Origin: Cymodocea nodosa
Lineage: Eukaryota; Streptophyta; Magnoliopsida; Alismatales; Cymodoceaceae
Direction: 5' to 3'
Length of the DNA stretch: 64,000 nucleotides
Assembly (NCBI GenBank): GCA_036874045.1
Contig: CM072337.1
Coordinates: 372,001 to 436,000 of the forward strand
Shown: positions 36,056 to 46,530 of the stretch, one piece after another
How the letters are laid out: each line of letters starts with the position of its first letter
Position numbering within the stretch: position 1 is the first letter of the stretch
Translations under genes and position numbers: made by a program
The notes under the pieces: model-generated
What the model saw: only the letters and a program-made list of their open reading frames with translations
Told to the model about the DNA's origin: nothing
Database searches by the model: none

Positions 36056-36194
36056 GATTGTATTATATTTGTAGTTTCGTTTCACAAATGTTTAACTAAT
36101 CATTTTCAATGTACTTGCATAATGCAATCTAAGATCTTGCTTGTACATATCGAAAAGTTGAATGTAAATCGTATGACAATTTTTTGAGTCTTTA

Positions 36195-36220
36195 GGGGGA
36201 GTTTGTGCACTCGGAATCTA
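36195..36220 (+). repeat. Left terminal inverted repeat of the Harbinger element
   Basis: It starts directly after TTA and pairs with the right end at 40574-40599. Confidence 0.85.
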
Positions 36221-36364
36221 ACAGAATTGAAAATTTTTTCCGTCAGATTCTGAGTTATGTGGTGTTTGTGCATTTTGGAATTCAAATTCCTTGAGAATTT
36301 AAATTCCAAACATGTGCAAAAGTTGGGAAAATGAATTCCCAACCTAAATGGTCGGAATTCATTT

Positions 36365-36605
36365 TCTGACAGTTTCTCGTCGTCTCACTCTCGCCCTCGC
36401 CCTAGCCTGCGTGCTCGTTGTCTCGCTCGTCGCCTTCGCCTGCGTGCTCGTCGTCTCGCTCTCGCCCTCACCCTCACCTGCGTGCTGGTCGTCTCGCTCG
36501 TTGCCCTCGCTTGCGTGTGTCATCTCACTCGTCGCCCTCGCTCGTCGCCCTCGCCCGCGCGCTCGTTGGCCCCTCGTCGATTCCCCCTCGCGCTCGTCGG
36601 GACCA
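36365..36605 (+). repeat. GC-rich degenerate minisatellite inside the Harbinger element
   Basis: Imperfect repeats of the theme ctcgtcgccctcgcctgcgtg fill about 240 bases and stand out sharply from the AT-rich transposon. All frames are open over part of it because of the triplet-like CTCGTC period, giving Leu/Val/Ser/Arg-rich nonsense peptides. Confidence 0.8.
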
Positions 36606-37425
36606 ACACTTTCAAGTATCGAAAGTCTCTATTTCTCTTGAACGAACGCAGGTATGTGGTATTGCAGATTTGCGTTGATTTGAGAAATTTGTTATGAGGT
36701 ATGTGTATCAGGCCTTGATTTGAGAAATTTGTTGATTCAACATTTTATTTTGTTTTGGTATGCAATGATAGTTTTACATTGATGTGTTGGAGTGTTGGGT
36801 TCGACTCAATTTCTTTCCAGTAACCATGAACATTTTGAGATATTTGCTAGGTATGTGTTGATTTACTTTAGTTATCAATGATAGTACTACAACATCTATT
36901 TTTTAGTTACGTCTACAGATATCTTGATACATTTTATTTCTAAGTTTAGTTAAGGTTTAGACCCTGGAAATCCTTTGGTACGCAGGTCTTCTGGTTGTAG
37001 TATTTTTGTTTGTGCCTTAGTAAGCATATTATAATTTTTTACAAGGATAATTGTATTTCCTTTGGCAATACCTCTAGTCTTCATGCCTATTTTATATAAG
37101 AAAATGTATTAAGCCTCTAATTATGTTACATTAGAAGATGGCGTACCATTGATTTAGCATAAAGGCCTTGCCCCTTTTCCTGAATAAACACTACGTCAAG
37201 AAACTGGTTATTACCTTTTTGTGGTTGGTCATCAAGTGCCTTGATAATTTATCTGTTCTGTTCACATTAGACCTTGAGAAATCCTTTGGAATGTTGGTCT
37301 TGTAGTTATTGTAGCCTTTTTGCATTCATAATTTATGTGCTTGTGCATTTATGTTGTGATAATGTCCATCTCTATGTTATGTTGTGGTGCATTTTATATT
37401 TTGTTCATATATGTATTCTTAGGAA

Positions 37426-38525
37426 ATGGAAAACAAGAAAGGATGTGGAAGATCTTATTTTAATTGGAGTGTTCAAGCGGATGAGATGATATTAAGAAAG
37501 GTGTGTGATGCTATTAAGGAGGGTAATGGTAAAACTCCTGATGGAAAGATACGAGTTGACACTTGGCTGAAGGTAATTAATGATTACAATAAAGAAACAG
37601 GAGGTAACATCCAAAAGAAAAATATTGATAGTCGAATGAAAACATAGCGACAAATGTACAAGATTTATACAAAGATTGGTACACAAAGTGGTTGGGGATG
37701 GAACTACATTCATGGACATACTGATATCGCAAAAGAAGTTTGGGATGAATTTGTTATGGTTAGTTGAATTTTTTCAAATTTAAATTTAACATTTGATTAG
37801 CTTATAATTTGTACTAATATTTTTTTTCCTAATAGGTTCATCCAGAGTGTGCACAGTACAAAGGTAAAGCATGTCCTATATATGACCAGCTTTAAATAAT
37901 ATTTGAAGGAAATCTTGCAACAGGCTCAACTAAAATGAGTACAACAAATCTGAGAGCAGCTGTGAACTTAAATGAAGATACAAATAACCTTGATAATGTA
38001 CCTCTTACACAAAATACTATGGAATTTGAGGCTGAAACTCAAGATCTTTTTCCTACTCAAACTTCTTCTCCTAGTTTGAATGATGTAGACTCATGCAGGA
38101 AAGGAAAACGTCCACGTCCACATGCTGAATCACAACAACTTATGGCATCTACAATGAACAATGTTGGTGTATCACTTATGAATTATTTTAGTGAGGATTT
38201 GAAAGAAAATTCGAGGAAAATGGCATACTCAGAGCGTGCCATACAACTACAAGAGAACATGATATCGATCCAAAAGGAGAAGATGGCATTTACACAACGT
38301 ATTGAAGAAAGGAAATTAGCATACATGGAGAGGAAGATGGAATTGTTAGAGAAAAAAGATCGTGAAGAAGATGATGTTCTCACTATTTTACTTTCACTTA
38401 CAGATCTTACAAAAGAAGAAAAATACAAGGCAATGCAATTATTGGAGATAGAATCAAAGAAGAATCAATTTAGGCGTCTACCACCGAACATGAGAACTTC
38501 ATGGTTGAAGTTCAATTTGAAATGA
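37426..38525 (+). pseudogene. Harbinger ORF1, Myb/SANT-like DNA-binding protein, broken
   Basis: This is the partner protein that PIF/Harbinger elements use to bring transposase to the element ends. The start MENKKGCGRSYFNWS and the following WLKVINDYNKETG, then GWGWNYIHGHTDIAKEVWDEF, show the Myb/SANT-like domain common to this protein family. An intron lies at 37759-37835. Two in-frame stops interrupt it, TAG at 37645-37647 and TAA at 37893-37895. The C-terminal block from an internal ATG at 37935 is open to 38525 (196 codons) and ends with a Lys/Glu-rich helix and LPPNMRTSWLKF. Confidence 0.85.
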
Positions 38526-38703
38526 TGTGCTTTTTTCATTTAAAAATTTAAATTTTGTTGAACATGTTTGAATTTATTGAACTTGTGTTATCCTTAATGT
38601 TACGTAACATGGTCTAAACATTTTGTTGATGTATGCATTGTTTTGCATTGTATGCTATTATTATGTTTTCTTTATTAAATCATAATTGATATGATAGGTA
38701 CAG

Positions 38704-40115
38704 ATGCAAGGATTGGAATTTATGAAGACGTCTATGTCCATTATTAATGAAGACGAAGAACGAAGGAAGAAAAAAAGAAAAGTTATATTGGGAACATGGC
38801 AATTCCTATGCGGAATTACTATAAATGGGATTCAAACATCCACCACTCGTATATACAGTAAGGAAGGAGCACAATATGTACAAAGATTGTTAGATCCATC
38901 GTCACCATATCAAGCATACAATTGCAGGAAAATTTATCGAATGAGTCAACATGTTTTTTCACAATTTTGTGGATTATTAAGAAATATGAAAGTAATATCA
39001 GATAGTAGAAATATGAGCGTAGAGGAGAAACTTGCTATTTTTTTAGTAACAGTTGGACAAAATCAAAGGTATGGAGTAACTAGAGAGCGTTTTCATCGCT
39101 CAGCATGGACTGTTAGTACATATTTCAATGAAATGATAAATGCTATATTAAAAATAGGTGATATACTTCTAGCTAAACATGAAGTTGCTACACATAATCG
39201 AATTCAGAATGATGTTAATGTTTATCCATATTTCAAGGTACACACTTCAATCTTTATTTCTATTTTAATATTTCATGTTATTCATTTATATATTAATTAA
39301 ATTTGTTTTTGGTATGAGTAGGATTGTATAGGTGCTATTGATGGTACACACATTAAAGCCACAATTTATGGAAAAGAGAATGCCCGATTTAGGAATAGAA
39401 AAGGTGAATTGTCACAAAACGTATTGGCTGCATGCAATTTTGATATGGAATTTACTTATGTTCTCAGTGGGTGGGAATGTTCAGCTGCTGATGCTCGACT
39501 CTTTCAAGATGCAACAACTCAATGCAATGGTTTGCAAGTACCACGAGGTATACAACTTATGATCTACCTTTATGTTACCTTATTTTCAAAATTGAATTTA
39601 TTTCAAATGATGTTCAAATACATGCAGGTAAATTTTACTTAGTTGATGCTGAATTTCCAAATAGGCCTGAGTTTATATGTCCATTTCGAGGTGTTCGATA
39701 TCACTTATCAGAATATGAAGGAAATCGACAACCAACAAATGTAGTGGAAAACTTCAACTATAGGCATTCACAGTTGAGGACAGTAATTGAACGTACATTT
39801 GGAGTAGTCAAACATCGTTTTGCAATATTACGAGGATATATGTCATTTCCTTTCACAACTCAAGCAAAAATAGTGTTGGCATGTTTTTTAGTTCACAACT
39901 TCATTCGTAAAGCAGATAAAACAGACTTATGTCAAGATCTTGAAGATGAAGTACAAGAAGATGAACTTGATATACAAGTTGAAGACTCTACAAATGTAGA
40001 AAGACAATATGAAATACTTAACACTATTGGAAACAACACACAAGAGCAAAAAAAAGAAATTGCAGATAAATTTCGTGAAAATATTATGTATGCAATGTGG
40101 GATGGTCGTGAATGA
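38704..40115 (+). CDS. PIF/Harbinger transposase (DDE superfamily nuclease)
   Basis: This is the enzyme that cuts and joins the element ends. Three exons, 38704-39237, 39322-39547 and 39628-40115, join in frame to 415 residues. Seen features are an N-terminal basic stretch RRKKKRK, a helix-turn-helix-like region SVEEKLAIFLVTVGQNQRYG at about 100-119, the first catalytic Asp in GAIDGTHI, the second in FYLVDAEFP and the Glu in RTVIERTFGVVKHRF, with FLVHNFI after it. These match the DDE signature of PIF/Harbinger nucleases. The length is as usual and the frame is uninterrupted if the two introns (84 and 80 bases, GT-AG) are removed. The acidic tail is typical. Confidence 0.92.
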
Positions 40116-40573
40116 AAATATTACAAACATCATAATGAGTAAATTTTTTGTAATATGCATTTTTTTTGATCATTACGAGGAATATAAAATTTATAATTAT
40201 CCTTTTGTTGTTTTAAATATGTAATATAACGGGAAAGTTATCAATTTCTGTTATGTTGTGATTTATTTTATATAATGATATATTTAATTAATTGATAAAT
40301 GATATATAAACATTTATTTTAATAATATATTCATTTATTAATGTTAACAATTCATTAATAAATTAATTACATTTTCACTAATTATTTTAAGTCAATACTT
40401 AATTTTATTAAAAATCAATTTTATTCAATTGCCTCCAATTCTGTCACGTGCACAAACACCTGAAATTCAATTTCCGCCAAATTCCTAAACATGCACAAAC
40501 ACCCAAATTTTGAATTCTTTCCGTCAAATTCTGTAGAATTCAAATTCCGTTAGAATTCAAATTCTGCGGTATT

Positions 40574-40599
40574 TAAATTCCAGGTGCACAAACAGTCCC
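40574..40599 (-). repeat. Right terminal inverted repeat of the Harbinger element
   Basis: Its reverse complement begins GGGACTGTTTGTGCACC and pairs with the left end. TTA follows directly. Confidence 0.85.
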
Positions 40600-40602
40600 T
40601 TA

Positions 40603-41183
40603 CAAGCTTCAACAGGTATGATGGCAGGTGATTGATATGAATGAAGTGATTTTTGTAACATTCTATCTTATCGAAAGTGTAGTTGCACGTTTAAATTTCT
40701 TTTATGGATTGGATGTGATTGTAATTATTACTAAATATTAGATCTCATAAAAATTTTAAAATTAAATGTATTTAGATGAAAATAATATCAAGATAAATAA
40801 TATTTAAAATAATTCTTGTGTTGCCCTTATCTTTTATGATGTTCTAATCAAGTTAGGTGTACGAAACCATTAAAGTTGTGTGTTCGACGTTTCATGATAT
40901 CTTCGACTTAGTAGTCTTAATTTTAGTACACGTTATATAATAGTTGTAATTTTACTAAGATATATACGGACATACCTAAAAAAAAAATCATCTATCTTAG
41001 GTGAGTACACATTTAAAATGGTGGATCATATATCAAGAATGAGACATTTTGAATTTTTAAAAATATTAAAACTATAAATCCTAAACATTAAACTCTAGTA
41101 TTATTTTGTTACGAAGATTATAAATATTGAATGGTCATTTCTTCGTTGACATACTTCCGTAACTCTCGAGTTTCAAAACCCTC
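40603..41183. other. Promoter-side spacer of BCD1
   Basis: AT-rich DNA between the Harbinger element and the BCD1 start. The element sits about 580 bases upstream of the start codon. No clear TATA box was identified. Confidence 0.5.
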
Positions 41184-43574
41184 ATGGATGAAACCGCCGG
41201 CATACCGGACGGAAATCCGCCGCCGTCGTCTTCCCTCTGCGACGAGTGCAGGGAAAGCCCATGGAAGTACAGGTGCCCCGGTTGCTCGATCCGCACCTGC
41301 AGCCTCCCCTGCGTCAAGGCCCACAAGCATCGTACCGCCTGCACCGGCCAGAAGGACCGATCCGTGGTCGTTCCCCTCCCTCGCTTCGACGACAATCTCC
41401 TCCTCTCAGGTACGAGGAAAGATATAAAGAGTTTTGGCTTTTCCGGCGGTCGGTTTTCAATCGTTTGATGGTTTCTCTCTCCTTCTATCTTTTGACGTTT
41501 GTTTCAAGATTATAATTTCCTCGAGGATGCGAAGAGGGCCACGGAGGCTGCGCGTCGTGGGCGGCGCGGCATTGGGCGGAACTGTAGTTTTCCGCTGCCA
41601 CCGCCGCTACGCTGTCTTCGTAACGCCGCGAATCGACGGAGAACGAGGCTGCTCGTGCTGCCGTACGGGATGTCGAAGAGGGCGAATAATCGGTCCCGGT
41701 TCGATAAAAGGTTTTTTCTTCCTCCAAAAATAATCTGAAACATGTAGTTGGTGGATGCAAAGCTTTCGTGGATGCTCTAATCCAACAATATGCTTCTTGA
41801 AATTGCCTTAGTGCTAGGGTTTAGGGTTCTTTACAACAAAAAAAATTGCTTAGGTCTTGAATGTGCTGTTCGTTTCTTCGGAGAAGACCGCCATGATTTT
41901 ATCCCATTACGTGCGTTGGCATCATGGACAAATTCACCCACTTCACTTAGTTCGTCGTCATGCATTATCTTCTGCATTAAATTGCACGGCCGAAATCATT
42001 TTTCATTAGATTTTGGAAAGCAAACGCTGATGTTTCTGTTGGCAATCATGGAGAAACGCTGATGCTTCTGTTGGCGGTCATGGAGAAACGCTGATGCTTC
42101 CGATGGTTAAAAGACTTGATGTGAATGTAACAATTAGAGATTGATGGGAGCTTTTTTTAAAACATTACAGATTTCTTTTTAACATTACATTAAGGCATTC
42201 CATAGGAAGATAATGTTCAGAGTAAATCTAATTCTGTGGCTTTATTGGATGATCTCATAGCTTAAAATATTCTATAGTGTTTTTAGAAATTTCTTCTATT
42301 TTCAGAATTTCTTTCTAGAAAATGCAGATGCAAGGATATTAATTTACATTACTAAATTGTTTACAAGATGGTTCCAAATTGTTTTGTTATCTACTTCGTA
42401 TTTTAGTGATAGAATTCATTTTAATTCGTTTATTCATGTATAGAAATTATTCCTTCTACCGTAAGGAAAACTGTGTTGAAGTTCTACCATTAACATATTG
42501 TGCTTCAGATACCACGAGATTCCACTGACACATTGATTTCTTGACATCAGGAGTAACTCCATTTCGTGGACAATAGAATGGAGATTTCATTCAACAAATG
42601 TTGTCCTTGTTGACCATTGGTGAGTAGCAGAGAACCTGCTCTGTGTATCATGAGTACCCATTGTTCATTAAAAAAGCATACTTTCAAGTTCTTAGTGCAT
42701 GACATCCTAAGTCAGACTATCTGTTTGCAGGGTTAATGAACACATGAATATATCGTCTGTAATCAAGAAACACCTCAAACCCAGCCCATGGAAACATCAG
42801 CTCAAGGCATTCTGCAATGAGCAAGTAGAGAATCTTAGGTTTTACCTTCAGAAGAACCCGAAGGTATTGGTTTGCCTCTTTTTAAATTTGCTGCAGTTCT
42901 TGATGTTCTTTAAAAACCACCAAAAAATTACTCCATTTTAGGGCACCAAGTCACTGTTCCGTGAGTTGAATACAAGGATCGCTATTGGGAAGCAGATGGC
43001 TGACATTGTTGTGGTGGAGTATCCTGTCATTTATATTTGCTTGCCTTCACACAGCTTTGACTTTGAAGTCGAGAAATGTGCAGAACCATTTTCCACAAAT
43101 GTGGTGAAATCAACAGGGAAACCGGAAATTGTTCCCAGTCCTAAGGGAATCGTGTTTAGGGAGGAAGAAATTGAAGATGATGAAACTTCCGAGACACATG
43201 TTTTGGATGTTACGCGTCACACGGAAACCGAGGCTCCTGCTGATTTTCAAGATCGCAAGGAAAAGGAAATTCCTAATAATGCTTTTCTCTCAGATACAAG
43301 AATCTCAGTTTTTGCATCTTCAAAGGACGAAGGACAGAACCTCCTGGAGCGAAACACCTCACTACTCACAAACAATGACTCAAGCGCATCTGTTGGTTGG
43401 TGCTTTGATGTTGAACAGGACGCGAGAGATGCATGCTCCGACCTCATCGGGGACATCAACATGGATGATTATTTATGCTTGGACGGCTTTTACAGCATGG
43501 AAGGAGAAAAGGGGGAGGAGGCGTTCCTGGGTGACCTTGGTGATAAATTAGAGGAAGGGGAGATAAGGAATTGA
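41184..43574 (+). CDS. BCD1: Box C/D snoRNA protein 1 (BCD1/ZNHIT6 type, zf-HIT)
   Basis: BCD1 is an assembly factor needed for stable box C/D snoRNPs and so for rRNA 2'-O-methylation and processing; it acts in nucleus and nucleolus. Five exons, 41184-41409, 41509-41710, 42551-42619, 42731-42863 and 42942-43574, join in frame to 420 residues. The zf-HIT finger lies at about 18-55 with CDEC, CPGC, C-x3-C and H-x3-H/C ligands. The conserved core follows: LPYGMSKRANNRSRFDKR, then SWTIEWRFHSTNVVLVDHW, HLKPSPWKHQLKAFC and VVVEYPVIYICLPSHSFDF, matching plant BCD1 in order. The C-terminal 150 residues are acidic and poorly conserved. Intron 41711-42550 contains a 32-bp minisatellite. Confidence 0.94.
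42022..42110 (+). repeat. 32-bp minisatellite in a BCD1 intron
   Basis: aaacgctgatg starts at 42022, 42054 and 42086, giving 2.7 near-identical units that contain ctgttggc and tcatggaga. Confidence 0.92.
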
Positions 43575-44299
43575 AGGTTATGGTCTTTTGTCGTTCTAGA
43601 GTAGACGAAGCGGAGTACGATTGTCGCCTGAAGGCTGATGATGCCAGTGGAGCTTAGGGAATGTCTTCTTTTCTTACATACACGTACGTGTTAGGAGAAA
43701 AAATATGCGATTGACGGAGGCACTTAAACAACATTGTGTTCTTTTTTTTTCTTTTTTATTGCTTAGAGACGGAAGTATAAATATAAATCTCTGTTTCTTT
43801 ATCTACAAGATCGGAGATGTATTCAAGTTCATCTTTATTCTCTGTAAGACAAATTCCCAAACTCTTAATGTTAACGATAATTTACATTGAAAGGCACTGA
43901 TGGGTTAATCGGCCCTTTGCAATCTAAGCGTTGACGGTCAATGTTTGGACAATGAACTTCTGCAATCGAATCGCCAACAATGAACGCTTTTCGTTTATCC
44001 CCTTTTCTACTTTATCGATAGAGATATGCTTAAACCATCTGGATTTCTCTTGTCGGCAAGATCTAATTGCTACAAGGTTACTCTATATTATTGACATGTG
44101 GATCATAATATCCAGTGTGAACTTTCATCACCGTTAATATTTAACAGTAAACAGTACTGTCTATTTCCCTTCGGTGACATCAACAAAAAGAACTACCATG
44201 TTTCCTTCGTATCGACAAAAGAAGCTTTAGCATGTCAGATTAGTATCCTAAAGTACGACCCAATTCCCAAGTCAGAAAAACAATAGCACCCATTCACAA
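43575..44299. other. Convergent 3' flanks of BCD1 and the AIPP1-like gene
   Basis: The spacer of 725 bases between two converging genes probably consists mostly of their 3' UTRs. Nothing else is seen. Confidence 0.55.
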
Positions 44300-45390
44300 T
44301 CAATCATCCTTGAGTTGGATGTTATAATGTCCAGCAAGTCGATGAAAGCTGCCATCTTCTAGGGCTTTCTCTATCAACTCGTACTTCTTGTAATTGGTCT
44401 GAAGTGTCTCCTTTTGTTGCTTTGAGAGCTTCTCTTCTTCTTGCAATTGATACTGCATAAAAAATAGAAGAAGATAATCAGTACACGTGGTTTGCAAAAT
44501 TTTAAGAGTCTAAATAAAAATCGAACGATCGTACCACTAATCTGTTTTAATCTCACTGAATAACTTGCAAATACAAAGAATTTAGAACTCACTGGATATT
44601 AAGTAAAAGACTGGCTATCCTTTTGATCAGTGAATTAAGATAGGGTACGCAAAAATGCAATTGATTTTCAAGAGCTTCGTCGCAAAGAAAGATGACCCAT
44701 CCATCACAGTAATATAGAACAATTGCAAAATCTGAGAATCTATGGAAAAATTTATCCTAAAATTAGATTAATAATCCTGAAAGAAAGCCCAATATAAAAT
44801 AATTTAAATCGACCTTTGCTTTCTTCAGATAACAAAAAGCTTCAAACATTTAGATGTAAATAAGGACCTAAACCATTTATGGAAACTAGATTCTACTACC
44901 ACCTTACTCTTTTTTGACTCAGAGCAGGCATTACCTTGAGCAATGCAGCAGATTCAGCAGCATGTTTCCTTGTAAGATTCTTGAGCCTCCTGGCAATTTG
45001 GAAATTGGGATCTTCAGGTTTCAACCATTGGAAAGCTATTTTCCTTCCAGGTCGTCGTGGTCGATCAGCAAAATTTAAAGCTTTTGCACGCTGAACCCTC
45101 ACAGGTCTAGGAATTCCAGACAACATGAAAGGACAATCATTCATCCCTTCCACCAAAGACTCTGCCTGCCCTTCTTTCTCCATCTCAACCAAAGCAGCCT
45201 GGGGAATATCTTGCGGTATGGTATAGTTTGGTATGAACTGAACACTCTGAACAGTTCCGAATTGTGAAAGAGCTGCCTTGAAAGTTTGAGTCGTGACCTG
45301 GGGAGAAAGATTGTCAAAGAGTACGGTCCTCTTCACCTTTTTTTCAAACTCAGCATACGCTTTCTTTTCATCTTCAAATGAACTTCCCAT
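44300..45390 (-). CDS. RRM protein similar to AIPP1 (ASI1-immunoprecipitated protein 1)
   Basis: This small RNA-recognition-motif protein has two coding exons on the minus strand, 45390-44935 and 44452-44300, joined in phase 0 to 202 residues. It opens MGSSFEDEKKAYAEFEKKVKRTV. The RRM at about 22-100 keeps LFDNLSPQVT (RNP2 position) and an acidic VEMEKEGQAE strand. It is followed by DRPRRPGRKIAFQWLKPEDP, ARRLKNLTRKHAAE and a charged coiled stretch with EEEKLSKQQKETLQT, ending HYNIQLKDD. In Arabidopsis AIPP1 works with ASI1 and EDM2 in correct 3' end formation of transcripts with intronic heterochromatin. The layout fits AIPP1 from memory, but the functional transfer is inference. Confidence 0.8.
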
Positions 45391-46240
45391 GTCGAATGCT
45401 AGTTTCTACATAACAAAAAAGGAGAAAGTTACTAATGTGCATTAAAATTCACGAGTAAAACAACATATTCTAGGTGCTTGAACAAGACAGGCCAAGATAA
45501 AGCAAGAAATTACAATTCGGGTCAATAAGTTGTAAAAAAAAGAACAAAAACAATCCCTTCCTTTAGAAACTGCTTGACCACATGACGCAAGATAACTCCT
45601 TTTTCAACCCTTGGAACTCTCTTCACGTACCTCTAGAGAATCTTGATCCAGTGCTAGAACCCTCTCCTTCACTGATGACGCGTTCCCGGAGTTCCAACGG
45701 ATTCTCTAGCCGCAGTCTACTTCTTCCACCATTGCAGTCTACTCCTACATCTCTCGCCATTCTCCCCGCACTACCACTCCACCGTTGTGGTCATCCGTCT
45801 CTTCTCCTTGTTAGATGGCGGCATTCATTGTTTGGATTCGGTTCCCTATTTTCCTTTTCCTAACACCCCTAAAAACCCTATTTCTCGATTTTCTGTCGCA
45901 CACATTTCCCTATTCCTTCTCCCAAATCTTCGATTCCTCACCCATGATTATTTCCTCTTCTTATACCTCCGAGATCATGCCACCGCCATTCCTACCTTGT
46001 CAATCAGTGTCGTACTCAATTTTTGCTCGCCGCTCTCCACTGAGCCGGCCGTCTACAAAAGGAGACGATCACTCAGTCCCCCAAACACCTCTTCCTCCTC
46101 CTCCTACTGATACCTCCACTTCATCTAACACGGAACAAATCAAAACACCGTCATTTCCGACGGTAATAAAGACATCACAACAATTTTCAGGAACGAGCAA
46201 CAGGTAGAACCGAGGAACTAGTTTCCCTCCCACAGCTTCT
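45391..46240 (-). promoter_or_regulatory. Probable 5' leader exon and promoter of the AIPP1-like gene
   Basis: On the minus strand a gttatgtag acceptor lies near 45408, and a strong GAG|gtacgt donor stands at 45631/45630. A noncoding leader exon above 45631 is likely. The plus-strand open frames at 45582-46207 are Ser/Pro/Leu-rich and match nothing, so I treat them as chance frames in a pyrimidine-rich region. Confidence 0.45.
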
Positions 46241-46280
46241 TCTACCTGTGGCGCAGAAGAGGACGGAGATGGACCGCAAC

Positions 46281-46308
46281 TGCCACTGCCGCCGCCGCCG
46301 CCGCCGCC
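46281..46308. repeat. (CCG)n trinucleotide repeat
   Basis: About eight CCG units occur in a GC-rich island left of the long spacer 46.5-48.4 kb. On the minus strand it would encode a Gly run in an open frame (46069-46530) with no family match. Confidence 0.85.
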
Positions 46309-46530
46309 ACACGCCGAAGAGGAAGAAAGATGGACCGCAGCTCCGCAGGCGTCGGAGGGCGAGGGGGGCGGGGCCGATTGGGAAGAAGGGCTGAACGGAG
46401 TTAAGTGCTCTTCCCCGAACAGCACATGATCGGGTAAACGGATCAAATGACCCGAATAAAAAAGTGGTTTATCTGCTATGGAAGACTGGGATGGATCTCT
46501 ACAGAAATTGTTCAGTAGATAAAAATTCAA

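Larger units (their letters stand above)
32798..36194. other. Gene-free spacer between the bZIP gene and the Harbinger element
   Basis: The left part is the bZIP promoter. The middle (about 34.1-35.0 kb) holds moderately GC-balanced DNA that shares a short repeat with a PTBP3 intron, and the text tttgatatcaattgaaag, reminiscent of retroelement ends. The right part is a tandem duplication. Short open frames such as 35153-35434 (minus) match nothing. Confidence 0.5.
36195..40599 (+). mobile_element. PIF/Harbinger DNA transposon, full length (4405 bp)
   Basis: The element is bounded by 3-bp TTA target duplications at 36192-36194 and 40600-40602, the typical PIF/Harbinger choice. The left end GGGGGAGTTTGTGCAC and the reverse complement of the right end GGGACTGTTTGTGCAC agree at 13 of 16 positions, and similarity continues more loosely inward (GGAAT). 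Subterminal DNA on both sides repeats the string GGTGTTTGTGCAT. Inside lie the two usual genes in the same direction: a Myb/SANT-like ORF and a DDE transposase. The perfect target duplication and open transposase suggest a fairly recent insertion, but the partner ORF is broken, so it is probably not autonomous. Confidence 0.92.

Noticed and set aside
36348-36697. Leu/Val/Ser-rich frames inside the Harbinger element
   Set aside because: They come from a triplet-like minisatellite that is open in several frames at once, so no protein is implied.
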